Under the pieces are notes generated by a model. The model saw only the letters and a program-made list of their open reading frames with translations. It was not told where the DNA came from and made no database searches. Below, one piece after another: positions 52,752 to 61,410 of a stretch of DNA of 64,000 nucleotides. Made by a program: the position numbers and the translations under genes. Position 1 is the stretch's first letter. Each line of letters opens with the position of its first letter. This stretch comes from Bifidobacterium simiarum (lineage in GTDB: Bacteria > Actinomycetota > Actinomycetes > Actinomycetales > Bifidobacteriaceae), in assembly GCF_002802905.1 (NCBI RefSeq), contig NZ_PEBK01000003.1, forward strand, positions 199,850 through 263,849. The letters run 5' to 3'.

Positions 52752-54131
52752 TCAGACGACCGTTTTTGCCGCGACTGGTTCGATCACGGTAATCTTCGGT
52801 TCAGCAGAGTCGACAGCGTGCGTCGTCATACGGCCTTCCGCCGTATGCGCCTTATCGATATCAGCGGTTTCTCCACGATCCTCAAGATCGAATTCCGTTT
52901 CGGTACGTCCACGGAACACAAGGAATGCTGTGGCGCAACCAACCAAGGCGCAGGTGGCAATGGCTCCCAATAGATAGCGTGGACCGAACGTGAAGATGAT
53001 CGGAGTAACGAGAGCCACCAACGCCGAGACGATGCGAGCGAACGCTACGATGAAGCCCTGAGCCGTGGATCGCAGCAGCGTGGGGAAGGATTCCTGAGCC
53101 CAGATCTTCAGAATCGGCTCGCCGGCGAATACCGAACTAAGTACCCATAGGCACAGCATGGCAGTCAGCGTGATCGCCGATGGACCGAACACGGTGGGCA
53201 ACAGCGATCCTGTGACCGCACAGGTGGCGCCAAGCACAAACCACATCAGTCGATGCGGCCCATCGATGACCTTCATCAGCAGGAATACCAGCACGAATCC
53301 ACCGACGGTGGTGACCATGCTCACCTTGGAATAGAAGCTCACCGACATGCCCGCCAGCGAGGTGAACATCAGCGCTCCGAACTGTCCGTTGGTGTTCATG
53401 CCGATGTTAATCAACGAATAGAACACGATCAATCCAAGGAAAGGAACGATGTACGGCTTGCGCAACAGATCGCGCAGAGAACCCTCGGAACGAACGGCCA
53501 CTCCGGATGAGACTCCCTCAGTGGCGAGATGCGCCGCCTTCCAGCGATCGGATTCAGGAATGGTGCAACGAGCGATCAGGGTCACTATCGCGACGGCGCC
53601 AATATGCGCATACATGATCTGTGCACCGGTACGCCCCCAGTCACCGAATACGGCGCCGAACCCCTGAGAGGAAAAGATGCCGATCTTCCACAGAATCTGT
53701 GTGAACGAGACCATCGATCCTCGATTCTCGGAACTCGCCGCTTCGGAGATAGTGGCTAGGGAAACCGGCAGGTCAGCACCCGTTCCCATACCCATCAGCA
53801 TGATGCCGGCAAGATAGAAACCGTAGGAAGGTGCCAGACAGAGCACAACCGCTGCGGCGATGATCATCGCCATAGTGACCAGAAACACCCGTCGTCGTCC
53901 GAATCGGTCACCGGCCCTTCCGCCGACCGCCGCACCGAAGGCGATGGAGAATCCCAGCGATGACGACAGCACACCGATCTGCGCGGCATCAAGATTGAGA
54001 TAGTCGGTCAACATCACCACAGCGATACCGCTGGTAACGATCGCGGCAGCATCCATGTAGGATGCCATGCCGGAAACCAATGTGAGCCACCAGAGGTGGC
54101 GCTCTTCGGATCGTTTCGTCTTACTTGCCAT
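52752..54131 (-). CDS. MFS sugar transporter
   Basis: A 459-residue, 12-helix major facilitator of the sugar-porter type. Motif A reads GGRAGDRFGRRRVFLV; PESDRW lies between helices 6 and 7. It is the first gene of MFS-GH78-dehydrogenase and is divergent from a GntR regulator. ATG 54131 or 54137 could be used. With a cytosolic rhamnosidase next to it, a rhamnosylated disaccharide, flavonoid glycoside or oligosaccharide is a reasonable substrate. Confidence 0.87.
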   Translation of the reverse strand: MASKTKRSEERHLWWLTLVSGMASYMDAAAIVTSGIAVVMLTDYLNLDAAQIGVLSSSLGFSIAFGAAVGGRAGDRFGRRRVFLVTMAMIIAAAVVLCLAPSYGFYLAGIMLMGMGTGADLPVSLATISEAASSENRGSMVSFTQILWKIGIFSSQGFGAVFGDWGRTGAQIMYAHIGAVAIVTLIARCTIPESDRWKAAHLATEGVSSGVAVRSEGSLRDLLRKPYIVPFLGLIVFYSLINIGMNTNGQFGALMFTSLAGMSVSFYSKVSMVTTVGGFVLVFLLMKVIDGPHRLMWFVLGATCAVTGSLLPTVFGPSAITLTAMLCLWVLSSVFAGEPILKIWAQESFPTLLRSTAQGFIVAFARIVSALVALVTPIIFTFGPRYLLGAIATCALVGCATAFLVFRGRTETEFDLEDRGETADIDKAHTAEGRMTTHAVDSAEPKITVIEPVAAKTVV

Positions 54132-54249
54132 GATCATCGCCCTGCTTCCATGAAGAAGGGCTGGTATGCGTCATTCATGATTCCTCATCGAACCTTTCAT
54201 CGTCAGTGACAGGAAACCCCAGACCGCATTGTTTCAGGATTCCCAATCC

Positions 54250-54320
54250 ATTATAGACCCAACTACCATTCCAGTTGTTGAGTTACTTGTATGGTAGTAC
54301 ATGCTTTCTTGATCTGTCAA
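54250..54320 (-). promoter_or_regulatory. divergent promoter/operator of the rhamnosidase operon
   Basis: On the minus strand there are TTGACA (54315-54320), ACTACCAT/ATGGTAGT inverted arms (54262-54269 and 54291-54298, 21 nt apart) and TATAAT (54250-54255). ATGGTAGT flanked by TGTA and TACA resembles GntR/FCD-type sites. The adjacent regulator probably binds here. Confidence 0.6.
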
Positions 54321-54377
54321 TTCGGATGACACCCTATTGATTTCAACGTTCCGCCAGAAACTGATAAGATTACTGGT

Positions 54378-55088
54378 ATGGAAGATAAGCCTTTGCGGAA
54401 ACATCGAGGTCAATCCGCCAGAGCACTTGCCTACACGCACATCCTCAACGCCATCGTTGACGGCACCTATGCGCCAGGCACGCTGCTTTCGGAATCCGAC
54501 CTCGCCACACATCTCAACGTCAGCCGTCAACCGGTACGCGAGGCCATGATCCTCATCGCCTCAAACCGACTGGTTACCGTGCGACCGCAAAGCGGCACCT
54601 ATGTAGCCTATATCGATCCCGAAGAGGTACGGCAGGCACAATTCATCCGCGAAGCCATCGAAGTCAGCTCGCTCGAATTGTGCACCAATATTCCTCCCAA
54701 CGATCTGGATACGCTCAAGGATTGCATACGACAACAACGAGAAGCCACCAGCCGCGAAGAGTTCTATCCACTCGATGAGAACTTTCATCGCGCGCTGCTC
54801 ACCATCCCCGGCAACACCAACGCCTGGTCCCTGGTCACCGGCGCCAAAGCCCATCTCGATCGCGTAAGGTATCTCGGACTTGAAGGATTTCGAGACATCC
54901 AACGATACGTGGACGATCATGCCAACATCGTCAATGCGCTCGCCGGCGGAGACATCACCACAGCGCAAAACGCCATGCGCACCCACCTGCGTTTCGTCCT
55001 TGACGACCTCAACCACATCCGCGAACGCTATCCCGAATACTTCGAGCCACCGAAACCAGGCCGGCGACGGGAGCGACCGACACAGTAA
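54378..55088 (+). CDS. GntR-family (FCD) transcriptional regulator
   Basis: A 236-residue regulator. The winged helix lies at residues 14-78 (AYTHILNAIVDGTYAPGTLL, SESDLATHLNVSRQPVREAM) and the helical FCD ligand domain at ~90-225, with D, H residues for a metal in LDENFHRALL and RYVDDHANIVNAL. There is no SD; TAAGAT ends 7 nt before ATG, which predicts a leaderless mRNA. It is divergent from the MFS-GH78 operon and presumably its regulator. Confidence 0.9.
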   Translation: MEDKPLRKHRGQSARALAYTHILNAIVDGTYAPGTLLSESDLATHLNVSRQPVREAMILIASNRLVTVRPQSGTYVAYIDPEEVRQAQFIREAIEVSSLELCTNIPPNDLDTLKDCIRQQREATSREEFYPLDENFHRALLTIPGNTNAWSLVTGAKAHLDRVRYLGLEGFRDIQRYVDDHANIVNALAGGDITTAQNAMRTHLRFVLDDLNHIRERYPEYFEPPKPGRRRERPTQ

Positions 55089-55135
55089 GAAGGCCAAAAC
55101 CCTGATCTTCTATTCAGTGGCACGTTTTTATCGGT

Positions 55136-55258
55136 CACCTCATCCGACCGACCGCGTCGGCCACCTTCGGTAGGGGGAGTGTGGCTTATTCATAGCGCCG
55201 CCTGCGACCCCTCATCAGTCGGCTAGCGCCGACAGCTTCCCCCAGAGGGGGAAGCCAA
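55136..55258 (+). repeat. two GGGGAAG-family repeats
   Basis: ACCTCATCCGACCGACCGC...GTAGGGGGAG (partial, damaged palindrome) and CCTCATCAGTCGGC, TAGCGCCGACAGC, TTCCCCCAGAGGGGGAAGCC (complete). Confidence 0.75.
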
Positions 55259-55296
55259 CGCCGGAAGGCTCAGTCAGCACATGCCGTCCGGCCTGA

Positions 55297-58284
55297 CTAG
55301 CACAGTCCTACGGCGTCGAGGGCGAAGGGGATGGTGCCGACGAGTTCGAAGGTCACCTGATGCCGGCCGGCGGGCAGGCCGCGCAGGCTGAGCGCCGTGC
55401 GCAGGGCGCTGGCCGTCTCCATGGTGGGCACGGCCTGACGGAACGGCTCGCCGTCCACGGTCACGTCGAATCGGGCGGTTTCCCGCTCCCCTATCGGATT
55501 GAGTTCGGCGGCGTTGCGGGCGAACAGGTCGATGCCGTCCGCGTCGGTGTCGATCGTCAGGCTCGCACCCGCCCTCAGGGCCGTGGACGTGGTGCGCTGG
55601 TAGTCGAACATGCCCTTGCCGTTCTCATGGGTCCACGGCCCGGCGTAGTCAAGCACCGGCGTGCAGGAGTCCTCCCACGACACCATGTGCATGTCGTCGA
55701 TCAGTTCGCGGTAGTACGCCGGCAGCCCCGACACCGATCCCAGCAGACCGCGATCCGACACCCGCTCCACGCGCAGCCGGTCGAACAAGACGTGGTCGAA
55801 GCTGGTGCCGAGCTGCACGCGGCCGGCGGTCTGCGGGTGCGAATCGGTCCATGCGGTCAGCTTCACGCCGTTGACGAACACGGTGATCTCACCGTCGGCG
55901 GCCTGAAGCTCCACACGGTTCCATACTCCCGCCCCGGCCCGGAACCCGGTGCCGGCCTTCGCCAGATCGACGCCGTGGCCGCGCCGGACCTCGTCGCCAT
56001 ATCGCCGCAGCAGCCACACGCCGTCGGCTCGCAGCTTGAAGTCGTAGGCGGCGAGATCGGTGCTGAATTTTCTGCCGCCCATTTCGCGCACGCCGAGCAG
56101 CACGTAGGGCGCCCGACCCTCATACGGCTCGAACAGCACATCCACGCCGGCCCGGTAGTTCATCCAACGCAGATCGCCGATCGAGGTGCGCGGGTCGCCC
56201 TCGATCCATGCGTTGCCAGCGTGGCGCCAGTCGATCTGCTGCCGCAGTACGTGCCGGCCGTGATCGTCGTCGCCGCCATGCGCACCGTCCGGCGTGGCGG
56301 TACCGTCATCCCCACCGTCACCGTCATGCGCACCGTCGCCGCCATCGTCACCGCCGAAACCTCCGTCATACGGCACGACCTCGAAGGCGCCGTTGGTGTC
56401 GGTGGTGTATCGCGGCACCGCGCCGGCCACTCCACCGCGACTGTCGAGATAGTCCTCCTCGACCGCCCGTCCATGCTTCCACACGGCGACCGGCCGCTCG
56501 TCGGCGTATTCGAAATCGTCCTCATACAGCGTCCGCCCATCCGGGTCGACGTCCAATACGGTACGGGCGTGCTCGTCGGTGTGCGGAATCCCCGGCTGGG
56601 GAATGTCGTCGACGGCCAGCGAGGTGAGCGTGACCATCGACCACGGCTCCACCGTCACCGCGTATTCGGCCGCAGAACCGGCAGCCGTGGTCTCAGCCGA
56701 CGCGGAACCGGCCGCCGCAGTACCGGCCGTTTCCAGAGTCCGCGTCGAATCCCGCGGCTCGACATCGCCGACGTACCGCAGATACTCGGCGTCGTACGGC
56801 TGTCCGGCCCCGGCCGCGCGGGTGCGCCACAGCCGCATCGTCCGACCGGCCGCGGGCACGCCGGACACGGTCACACGGTATTCGCGCGGCAGGCCGCTGT
56901 CGTTGACGATCACCGTGGATACGCCGTCCCCGTCCGGCGAGACCAGCGTCAGTGCGGACGGTTCGCCCAGTCTGGCCCCGCAGACCGGATTGTTGCCGAC
57001 GACCTCGCTCACCGAGGCCTCCGGCACGGCCCGCCACGCGTCGGGGCCGTAGCCGAGTCGGGCGAACCGGCAGAAATGCTGCAGTGCCGCCAGACCGGCG
57101 TCGTAGTAGACCCATCCGCTCCACGGGTCGCGGGCGGAGATCAGCTCCTTGTACGAGTATTCGAGGCCTTCGTAGAACGCGCCGATGGCCGGCTGGTAGA
57201 TGGCGTTGGTCCGGCGGGAGCGGACGAACGCCTTGATCAGGGTGTTGGCCATCTCCAGCGGCGAGCCGATGCCGCCGATGCCGGTGCCCACCTCGCCGGA
57301 ACCGGAGATCCCCGTGCCGGCGCCGTCGGCCCGGCAGTCGGAGGGGCGGCGGTGCCCGTCCGGCCGCAGACGGTCCATGGTGTTATTCGGCCGGTCGGCC
57401 GAATTGGAGAACGTGGCCTGCGCCTCGGAGTTCCAGATCTCCTTGTCGAATTCGTCGGCCAGACGGGTGAAGCTGTGATCGTCGTCGTCCACGACGCTGT
57501 AATGGTAGGCCGCGATGTCGATGGCCTCGCGCAGACGGTCGTCGGTGAGCAGATCGGGGCCGAACGTGCCGGTGACCTCCTCGTCGGAGGTGATCACGCG
57601 GATCCGGTGGAACAGCTCCCGCTCCTCGTCCGACTGGAATCCGGCGTTCGGATCGTCGGGGCCGGCGCCGATGAAGCCGACCTCGTCGCTGGCCACGCGG
57701 CGTTTGAACTCGGCCACCCATTCCAGATCGGCCGTACGCTCGTTGACGTCGGGGTTCACTGTGTCGACCATGTAGCCGTATTCGCGCCAGACCGCGAGGA
57801 TCGTGTTCTTGTACCAGTGATAGACGTCGTCGTTGTCGCGCACCCACGTCGGCGCATGCCAGCGCAGCATGCTCACATGCAGGTCGGGCTGGTACCGCCG
57901 GGCGTCGGCGGCCAGCTGGAACCCCGGTTCGCGCGTGACGACCGGGTATTCGTCGGGGTCGCGCATGGTGGCCGTGTTCGGGCCGGTGGAGTTGTTGCGG
58001 TCGTTGCCCATCTCCACCTTGACGAGGTTCATGATCGGCCGGTCGGTGCCGAACAGGGTTTCGATCAGCCGCCAGTAGGTCTGCGGATGCTCGGCCTTGT
58101 AGTCCAGCAGCAGGCTGGACGTGGCGTTGCCGGACAGTACGCCGAAGCCCTTGTAGGTCAGTCCATGCCGGCTTGCGGCGGCGCGGCGCACGGCCTCGGC
58201 GTCGAGCGTGAGACGGACCGGCTGCAATGACGAAGATGCCGTCGGTAAGGATGCTGTTGGTAAGGATGCTGTTGGTGATGTCAT
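55297..58284 (-). CDS. GH59 glycosidase (galactocerebrosidase family)
   Basis: A 995-residue enzyme. The first 400 residues resemble galactosylceramidase: KGFGVLSGNATSSLLLDY at the N-terminus, then PDVNERTADLEWVAEF (equivalent of the WNE acid/base region) and DKEIWNSEAQATFSNS (equivalent of the SSED nucleophile region). The C-terminal lectin-like sandwich domain is present (FVNGVKLTAW). A highly acidic Gly/Asp insert near residues 650-690 and a triplicate SLPTA repeat at the N-terminus are odd. No signal peptide, so cytosolic. ATG 58284 lies 11 nt after the DUF624 stop. In bacteria GH59 substrates are poorly known; a beta-galactoside is likely. Confidence 0.8.
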   Translation of the reverse strand: MTSPTASLPTASLPTASSSLQPVRLTLDAEAVRRAAASRHGLTYKGFGVLSGNATSSLLLDYKAEHPQTYWRLIETLFGTDRPIMNLVKVEMGNDRNNSTGPNTATMRDPDEYPVVTREPGFQLAADARRYQPDLHVSMLRWHAPTWVRDNDDVYHWYKNTILAVWREYGYMVDTVNPDVNERTADLEWVAEFKRRVASDEVGFIGAGPDDPNAGFQSDEERELFHRIRVITSDEEVTGTFGPDLLTDDRLREAIDIAAYHYSVVDDDDHSFTRLADEFDKEIWNSEAQATFSNSADRPNNTMDRLRPDGHRRPSDCRADGAGTGISGSGEVGTGIGGIGSPLEMANTLIKAFVRSRRTNAIYQPAIGAFYEGLEYSYKELISARDPWSGWVYYDAGLAALQHFCRFARLGYGPDAWRAVPEASVSEVVGNNPVCGARLGEPSALTLVSPDGDGVSTVIVNDSGLPREYRVTVSGVPAAGRTMRLWRTRAAGAGQPYDAEYLRYVGDVEPRDSTRTLETAGTAAAGSASAETTAAGSAAEYAVTVEPWSMVTLTSLAVDDIPQPGIPHTDEHARTVLDVDPDGRTLYEDDFEYADERPVAVWKHGRAVEEDYLDSRGGVAGAVPRYTTDTNGAFEVVPYDGGFGGDDGGDGAHDGDGGDDGTATPDGAHGGDDDHGRHVLRQQIDWRHAGNAWIEGDPRTSIGDLRWMNYRAGVDVLFEPYEGRAPYVLLGVREMGGRKFSTDLAAYDFKLRADGVWLLRRYGDEVRRGHGVDLAKAGTGFRAGAGVWNRVELQAADGEITVFVNGVKLTAWTDSHPQTAGRVQLGTSFDHVLFDRLRVERVSDRGLLGSVSGLPAYYRELIDDMHMVSWEDSCTPVLDYAGPWTHENGKGMFDYQRTTSTALRAGASLTIDTDADGIDLFARNAAELNPIGERETARFDVTVDGEPFRQAVPTMETASALRTALSLRGLPAGRHQVTFELVGTIPFALDAVGLC

Positions 58285-58295
58285 CGGATTCCCCC

Positions 58296-59189
58296 CTACT
58301 GCTTCCAATCAGACTGTGCGGTGAAGAAGTTGCCGCCGCGACCCTCGGCGTCGTACATGTCGATGATGCGCTTGTCCTTGCTTTCGTTGGCCATCATCGT
58401 GAACAGCACGTCGGCCTGCCAGCGCACCGACGACCACAGCATGTAGCCCACCACGCCCGTGCCGAGCAGCAGGAACAGGATCGGCCCCCAGGTGACGATC
58501 GCATAGCCGAAGGCGACGAGCACGATGGCGGAGATCACGATCATGTAGAACCGCTTCACCGACAGCATCAGCGCGTTCCTCAGCGTGGCCATGTACTTCG
58601 CCTTCGGATATTCCACCACCAGCAGCAGCGAGATCAGGAACGCCTCGGCCAGCAGCACCACGCATACGGCGAGGGCCGGCGTAACGTACAGACCGAACGA
58701 CAGGCGGGAGAAGATCTGCATGTTGTACAGGGCGCAGAACGCGAGCACGCCGAAGGTGACGCCCATGGCCAGCGACCGGACGAACACCTTCGCGTAGGCG
58801 CGGAAATACGGGCGGATCACGCTGGCATCGTGGTTCGGGTTCACGTACGGGGCGGCGATCCAGTCCGGCGGGAAGTCGGGGTCGGCCGCATGATCCTGAT
58901 ACACCTTCGCACGGATCGCGGCGTTGCGGGAGAACAGGGTGGGCTGGTCGCGGAACACGGCGAACATGGCCGCGATGCCGGGGGCGCTCAGCGCGAACGC
59001 GGCCAGCAGCAGCGGATAGGCCGTGAGGTCGTGGACGAAGCCGATCACCGCCACCAGCGGCAGCATGCCGATCAGCGAGCACCAGCCCACCGCCAGCAAC
59101 ACGAAGATCGAGTTCGCGACGGTGAGGAACGTACCGGCGAAATTCGACGAGGACTTCTTCTGCGGAACATGGTCTGACATGGCCGTCAT
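58296..59189 (-). CDS. DUF624 membrane protein
   Basis: A 297-residue protein with about six helices, of the DUF624 (YesL-like) family often found with ABC carbohydrate importers. The C-terminal region after residue 250 is soluble (SKDKRIIDMYDAEG). ATG 59189 has TAGGAG; ATG 59180 is possible. It is tightly followed by GH59. Function is unknown. An unusual C/A-rich, G-poor leader of about 90 nt precedes it. Confidence 0.85.
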   Translation of the reverse strand: MTAMSDHVPQKKSSSNFAGTFLTVANSIFVLLAVGWCSLIGMLPLVAVIGFVHDLTAYPLLLAAFALSAPGIAAMFAVFRDQPTLFSRNAAIRAKVYQDHAADPDFPPDWIAAPYVNPNHDASVIRPYFRAYAKVFVRSLAMGVTFGVLAFCALYNMQIFSRLSFGLYVTPALAVCVVLLAEAFLISLLLVVEYPKAKYMATLRNALMLSVKRFYMIVISAIVLVAFGYAIVTWGPILFLLLGTGVVGYMLWSSVRWQADVLFTMMANESKDKRIIDMYDAEGRGGNFFTAQSDWKQ

Positions 59190-59290
59190 GGTACTCCTAG
59201 GTGGGTCGGTGCGGGTGGGATTTGGGTGGGGTTGGTTTGCGGGCGGGATTGGTTTTCGGGATCGGTGTGGATCGGATGGAGATGGATATG

Positions 59291-59329
59291 AAAAACCGGG
59301 ACGGGGCTGGTGCTGGAGCCCCGCCCCGG
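59291..59329 (-). terminator. terminator between the ABC permease and DUF624 genes
   Basis: CCGGGACGGGGCT (59296-59308) pairs with AGCCCCGCCCCGG (59317-59329); the minus strand continues TTTTTC. It is 50 nt after the permease stop and probably lowers read-through into DUF624-GH59. Confidence 0.85.
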
Positions 59330-59378
59330 CGGCGGGCGGTCGTGGGAAGGAAGGACAAGAACCACGGCCGCGGGAGAG

Positions 59379-60272
59379 TTAGCCTTTCATACCCGAGGTG
59401 GCGATGCCTTCGATGAACTGGCGCTGGCCGAGCAGGAAGACGATCAGGATCGGCAGGACGCTCATCACCGAACCGGTCATGATCATGGCGTAGTCGGCGG
59501 AGTTCTGCGAGATGAACGTCTTGAGACCAAGCTGGATCGTGTACAGGTCGGGGCTACGCAGGTAGATCAACGGGCCCATGTAGTCGTTCCACGTATTGGT
59601 GAACGTGATGATGCCGAGCGCGGCGATCGACGGGCCGGACAGCGGCAGGATCACCCTACGATAGATGCCGAACTCCGACAGGCCGTCGAGGCGGGCGGCC
59701 TCGGAGAGCTCCTCGGGGATCGTGTCGTAGAACTGCTTCATCATGAACACGCCGAACGCGCCGAAGGCCTGCAGCAGGATGATGGACCAGCGGGTGTCGG
59801 CCAGGCCGATCGCGGAGAGCATCTTGAACTGCGGGATCATGTAGGCCTGCCACGGCACGGCCATGGTGGCGATGTAGATGAGGAACAGGGTGTTGCGGCC
59901 GCGGAAGCGGATCTTGGAGAAGCCGTAGGCGGCGAACGAGCCGGTGAACACCTGCAGGAACGTCACGCAGATGGCGAAGAACACGGTGTTGCCCACCCAC
60001 AGCAGCATGCTGGAGTCGGTCCAGATGTTCGCGTAGTTCCCCCAGCGCCACACGCTGGGCAGCCACTTCATCGGCACCATGAAGACCTCGTTGTTGGGCT
60101 TCAAGGAGGAAAGGACCATCCAGATGAACGGCAGCAGGATGAACAGCGAGCACAGGATCATGGTCGTGTACCCGACCACCGTGCCGATGATCTTGGCCGG
60201 GGACACCGGCTTCTTGTTGAACGGGACGTCGGCGGAGCTGACCGCGCCGGGGAATGCAGTCTGAGCAGTCAT
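59379..60272 (-). CDS. ABC carbohydrate importer permease (MalG type)
   Basis: A 297-residue inner-membrane permease with six helices. The EAA loop, which contacts the ATPase, reads EELSEAARLDGLSEFGIY followed by RRVILPL. ATG 60272 has AAAGGAG and lies one nt after the upstream permease stop. No ATPase gene is nearby; a shared MsiK-like ATPase elsewhere is probable. Confidence 0.95.
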   Translation of the reverse strand: MTAQTAFPGAVSSADVPFNKKPVSPAKIIGTVVGYTTMILCSLFILLPFIWMVLSSLKPNNEVFMVPMKWLPSVWRWGNYANIWTDSSMLLWVGNTVFFAICVTFLQVFTGSFAAYGFSKIRFRGRNTLFLIYIATMAVPWQAYMIPQFKMLSAIGLADTRWSIILLQAFGAFGVFMMKQFYDTIPEELSEAARLDGLSEFGIYRRVILPLSGPSIAALGIITFTNTWNDYMGPLIYLRSPDLYTIQLGLKTFISQNSADYAMIMTGSVMSVLPILIVFLLGQRQFIEGIATSGMKG

Positions 60273-60273
60273 C

Positions 60274-61233
60274 TCACTTCTCCTTTTGGTTGTTGTACCA
60301 GAACTGAATCAACGTGACCACCATGCACAGGGCGAACAGCACGAGCGAGACGGTGCCGGAGTAGCCGAAGTCGCCGCGTTCGAACGCCACCTTGTACACG
60401 TATTGGGCGAGCACCAGCGTGGAGGTGCCGGGGCCTCCGCCGGTCATGATCAGCGTCAGGTCGAGGATCTTGAACGAGCCGATGGTCAGCGTGACCATCA
60501 CGAAGAACAGGGTCGGGCGCATGCACGGCACGGTCACCTTCCAGAAGCGCTGCCAGGCGTTCGCGCCGTCGAGCTGGGCGGCCTCGTACAGCTCGCTCGG
60601 GATGGTCTGCAGGCCTGCGAGCAGCAGGATCATGAAGTAGCCGGCCTCACGCCAGGTGGCCACGATGATGACCGCGGGCATGGCCCATGTGGTCGAGCCG
60701 AGCCATCCGGGCACGTTGTCGGTGAAGATGCCGATGATCTGGTTGATCACGCCGCTGCGGGCGTCGAACAGCATGTTCCACACCTGGGCGATGGCCACGA
60801 TCGAGGTGATGTACGGGAAGAACGCCACCGTACGGAAGAACGAGCGGCCCTTGAGCTTGGAATTGAGCAGCACGGCCAGACCGAAGGCCAGCACGAGGGT
60901 GAGCGGGATGTGGACGACGGAGTAGTAGATGGTGTTCCAGAACGAGTCCTTGAACACGCTGTCGCGCATCAGGCGCCGCCAGTTCGCGCCGCCCGTGAAC
61001 ACCGGGTTGCCGAAGGCGCTCCACCGGGTGTTGGCGATGTAGAACAGGGCGCACACCGGAATGAGGCACAGAAAGATGAAGCCGAGGAAGTTCGGCGTGA
61101 TGAACGCCACGCCGTGCAGGAAATTGCGCCGTGAGATCGCAGCGCTCGACATCTTCCCCTTGTTGTGCGAAGGCTCCTGGCCCTCGCTGTCGGTCGGTCG
61201 CTGATCGACCTGAGCAGCCGCCGTGTGGGACAT
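60274..61233 (-). CDS. ABC carbohydrate importer permease (MalF type)
   Basis: A 319-residue permease with six helices. Its EAA loop reads SELYEAAQLDGANAWQRFW. A 30-residue hydrophilic N-terminus (QRPTDSEGQEPSHNKG) precedes the first helix. ATG 61233 follows AAAGGAG. It pairs with the MalG-type permease downstream and the binding protein upstream. Confidence 0.95.
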   Translation of the reverse strand: MSHTAAAQVDQRPTDSEGQEPSHNKGKMSSAAISRRNFLHGVAFITPNFLGFIFLCLIPVCALFYIANTRWSAFGNPVFTGGANWRRLMRDSVFKDSFWNTIYYSVVHIPLTLVLAFGLAVLLNSKLKGRSFFRTVAFFPYITSIVAIAQVWNMLFDARSGVINQIIGIFTDNVPGWLGSTTWAMPAVIIVATWREAGYFMILLLAGLQTIPSELYEAAQLDGANAWQRFWKVTVPCMRPTLFFVMVTLTIGSFKILDLTLIMTGGGPGTSTLVLAQYVYKVAFERGDFGYSGTVSLVLFALCMVVTLIQFWYNNQKEK

Positions 61234-61324
61234 GACCGCTTTCTCCTTTCGCCGGAACCGACCCTTCTTCTCCCGGCATGCGCGTCATGCCGACGATCGG
61301 TTCGCGAATAGTACTGGTTGCAAG

Positions 61325-61365
61325 CAAAAGGCACGGTCCGGGGTTATGGGGCCAGGACCGTGCCT
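61325..61365 (-). terminator. intra-operon hairpin between binding protein and permeases
   Basis: AGGCACGGTCC (61329-61339) pairs with GGACCGTGCCT (61355-61365), followed by TTTTGC. Such a hairpin commonly stabilises abundant binding-protein mRNA and limits permease expression. Confidence 0.8.
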
Positions 61366-61410
61366 GTGGTTCGATAGGGAAATGGATATGGATTGCGGGT
61401 TATCTACCGA

